Below are positions 34,746 through 36,326 of a DNA stretch of 36,326 nt, in pieces; position 1 is the stretch's first letter, and each line of letters opens with the position of its first letter. The notes under the pieces were generated by a model. The model ran no database searches. It saw nothing but the letters and a program-made list of their open reading frames with translations, and had not been told where the DNA came from. The stretch is from Dissophora ornata (taxonomy: Eukaryota; Mortierellomycota; Mortierellomycetes; Mortierellales; Mortierellaceae). The stretch is from assembly GCA_025201705.1 (NCBI GenBank), contig MU616859.1, positions 1-36,326 on the forward strand, given 5' to 3'. Both the position numbers and the translations under genes were made by a program.

Positions 34746-36013
34746 AGTTTCATGGCATTTTTCGATGCCCACTCTCTTCTGTGCTGACCATAGACGTTTG
34801 ATAAAGCCCTGTGATTCTCTCTATTTTTTTTTTCGGCACCTGAGGAAGTGAAGTCTGAGGGTGGTAGGGGAGAGATTTGTTTTGCCGTATTCTTGTCCCA
34901 ATGTGCTGGCTTCGATCAACAACTCAGATTACCCCGCTGGGGTGTCTGCCACCATCCAACTATGCCGGCTCTCAAGTCAATACCACAGTAACGATGCGGA
35001 ACTCAGCTGTCCGATCTCGACCAGTAACGCTGAAGGTGAGGACGAAGGTCTTTCTTTGGCTCAGCATAGAATGACCTCGAGGAAACAGAGGGTAACAGCA
35101 CCCACTTGATAGCTTTGCGAGCACCAACTTCCTGTTCTCATATCACATCATACGACTGCGCCATCGATAGCCTACGAAAGCACCATCGCGCGTCTGAGTT
35201 TGCTAGGAAGTGGTCCGTGAGCATTTATTGATGGCACTGCCACAGTAATAAAAATGAGCATCGCAAGCATTCGGTAGGGCGAAATTGATTTTACTTCATA
35301 TACAGGCTCTGCTGACCCAGACTCGATGATTTGCCACAATTTCTGAAATGCGAATGACGATCACACATGGCAATGGAGTTCTGGTTGTCACCACACAAGC
35401 AAAAAGCCCAACTTTTCAAACCAACCTGGGCACTTTTGTGCTGTAATTTGAATGGTCGATCCTCATTCCTGATCGGTTTTCGGAATGGCGACTTTTTACT
35501 GCCGCTGTGCTGGCTGGGGCCAAGTAAATGAACCAACAGCTATCGGAAACCACCATTTTCCCGTCGTCGCTACTGCTAAGAAGTACGTATTTATTTCAGC
35601 GATCCAGGTTCTCAAAGCAGCAGATTCACTCGGCGTTGGTAGCGTGGTAACACTCTCTCTTTTATTGTATGCACACTAAGCTCGTTTTCTCAACAACGGT
35701 AGCGATGGATCGTCAGGAGTGTAGGAGTGTTGAATTTGGTCCGAGGACAAAAATATGCCGTTATCTTTGCTGCGATAACTTTTAGTAGTGATGTGCACTG
35801 GTGGGCAGTGTTGGCTCTGGTTTGCGTTTTCTTAAACGATATCAAGCGTGGTTCTCACACTCGTCACTATGTGCTTGATCTCTTGGCAAGGGTCATAAGT
35901 AGATGGCAACTATTGTCATAGTAGCTTCGATGACCTGTCAGTGACAATGACTGCCATTTCGCGCCTTGGCGGCAGCTCGACAGGCTTGCTGCTGCGGGCT
36001 GCGGGCGGCAGGG
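34746..36013. other. Gene-poor right-hand region
   Basis: Short frames at 34861-35109, 35291-35536 and 35485-35679 have no recognisable domain, start context or splice pattern. I see no gene. A GC-rich segment (35970-36013) directly precedes the TATA box at the right edge. Confidence 0.5.
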
Positions 36014-36022
36014 TATAAAAAG
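36014..36022 (+). promoter_or_regulatory. TATA box of a probable gene beyond the right edge
   Basis: TATAAAAAG follows a GC-rich segment and is followed within 30 bp by a long pyrimidine-rich tract. This is the same arrangement (TATA then CT tract) seen before the chitinase ATG in this window, so a plus-strand gene probably begins just outside. Confidence 0.55.
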
Positions 36023-36165
36023 GTCGCCCTTTTGCTTCGGTCCTCTTTTCCTTCTTTCTTTCTTTCTTTTTTTTTCTTTTTTTTTCTTTCTTTCTTCCCT
36101 ATCCACCTCCCTCGCCTTCTCCACTTCCTTTCCTCTCCTCTCCTCTCCCTTCCTCACCCACTCTT

Positions 36166-36300
36166 CCTTTCCTTCCACCTCCCTTCCTTCCACCTCCCTT
36201 CCTTCCACCTCCCTCCCTTCCACTTCCCTCCCTTCCACTTCCCTTCCTTCCACCTCCCTTCCTTCCACCTCCCTTCCTTCCACCTCCCTTCCTTCCACCT
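36166..36300. repeat. 15-bp pyrimidine minisatellite, about 9 copies
   Basis: Nine tandem units close to cccttccttccacct occupy 36166-36300, with two units carrying ccctcccttccactt. They sit in a CT-rich tract that starts near 36041. The strand asymmetry is complete: essentially only C and T, with A once per unit. The complementary strand has an open frame of repeated Glu-Val-Glu-Gly-Arg, which is a by-product of the 15-bp period. Confidence 0.88.
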
Positions 36301-36326
36301 CCCTTCCCCTTCCATCTTTCTTCCCC

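Noticed and set aside
34861..35109. Two overlapping plus-strand short frames after the CoA-transferase remnant
   Set aside because: Neither frame resembles a known domain, and no flanking splice sites extend them convincingly.
35867..36298. Minus-strand 143-codon open frame with repeated Glu-Val-Glu-Gly-Arg
   Set aside because: It is the complement of the 15-bp pyrimidine minisatellite. The period is a multiple of three, so an open frame arises automatically, and nothing beyond the repeat resembles a protein family.

Overview
This window looks like chromosomal DNA from an early-diverging fungus, most likely Mucoromycota/Mortierellomycotina. The evidence is many short GT-AG introns (roughly 50-110 nt), pyrimidine-rich promoters, A/T homopolymers in introns and spacers, and a set of fungal housekeeping genes. 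The lineage is inferred, not demonstrated. I saw no prokaryotic-type operons, CRISPR arrays, rRNA or tRNA. Exon joins were worked out by hand from splice sites and reading phase. All eight gene models close as uninterrupted frames.

Layout. (1) 359-4290 (+) is the outstanding gene. Five exons encode a 1178-aa protein that joins an N-terminal XPG/FEN1-type PIN nuclease to a C-terminal Fanzor/TnpB-type RuvC nuclease with its zinc ribbon. Both active sites appear complete. Three consecutive stem-loops lie just after its stop codon. (2) 4577-5426 (+) is mitochondrial ribosomal protein uS4m, convergent with (3) an F-box/LRR protein at 5628-7039 (-). (4) 8079-15553 (+) is Vps8, a CORVET endosomal tethering subunit with an unusually expanded RING finger. 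(5) 15554-18453 is a 2.9-kb gene-free stretch with a 13-nt-arm hairpin and a (T)35 run. (6) 18454-20652 (+) is a secreted GH18 chitinase with two CBM5/12 modules. (7) 21075-23276 (+) is a secreted laccase/ferroxidase-like multicopper oxidase. (8) 23553-26090 (-) is a cytosolic-type NADP-isocitrate dehydrogenase with seven exons. (9) 28234-29333 (-) is phosphopantothenoylcysteine decarboxylase, divergent from (10) RFC1, the clamp-loader large subunit, at 29761-34114 (+, 13 exons). (11) 34241-34745 (+) is a decayed, 5'-truncated CoA-transferase (SUGCT-like) pseudogene. (12) The right edge holds a TATA box and a long pyrimidine minisatellite that probably form the promoter/leader of a gene beyond the window.

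Most genes are unrelated housekeeping or secreted-enzyme genes and do not form a pathway cluster. The possible undescribed system is the PIN-Fanzor protein with its structured 3' flank: two different metal-dependent nuclease folds in one polypeptide, perhaps guided by an RNA encoded at the 3' end.
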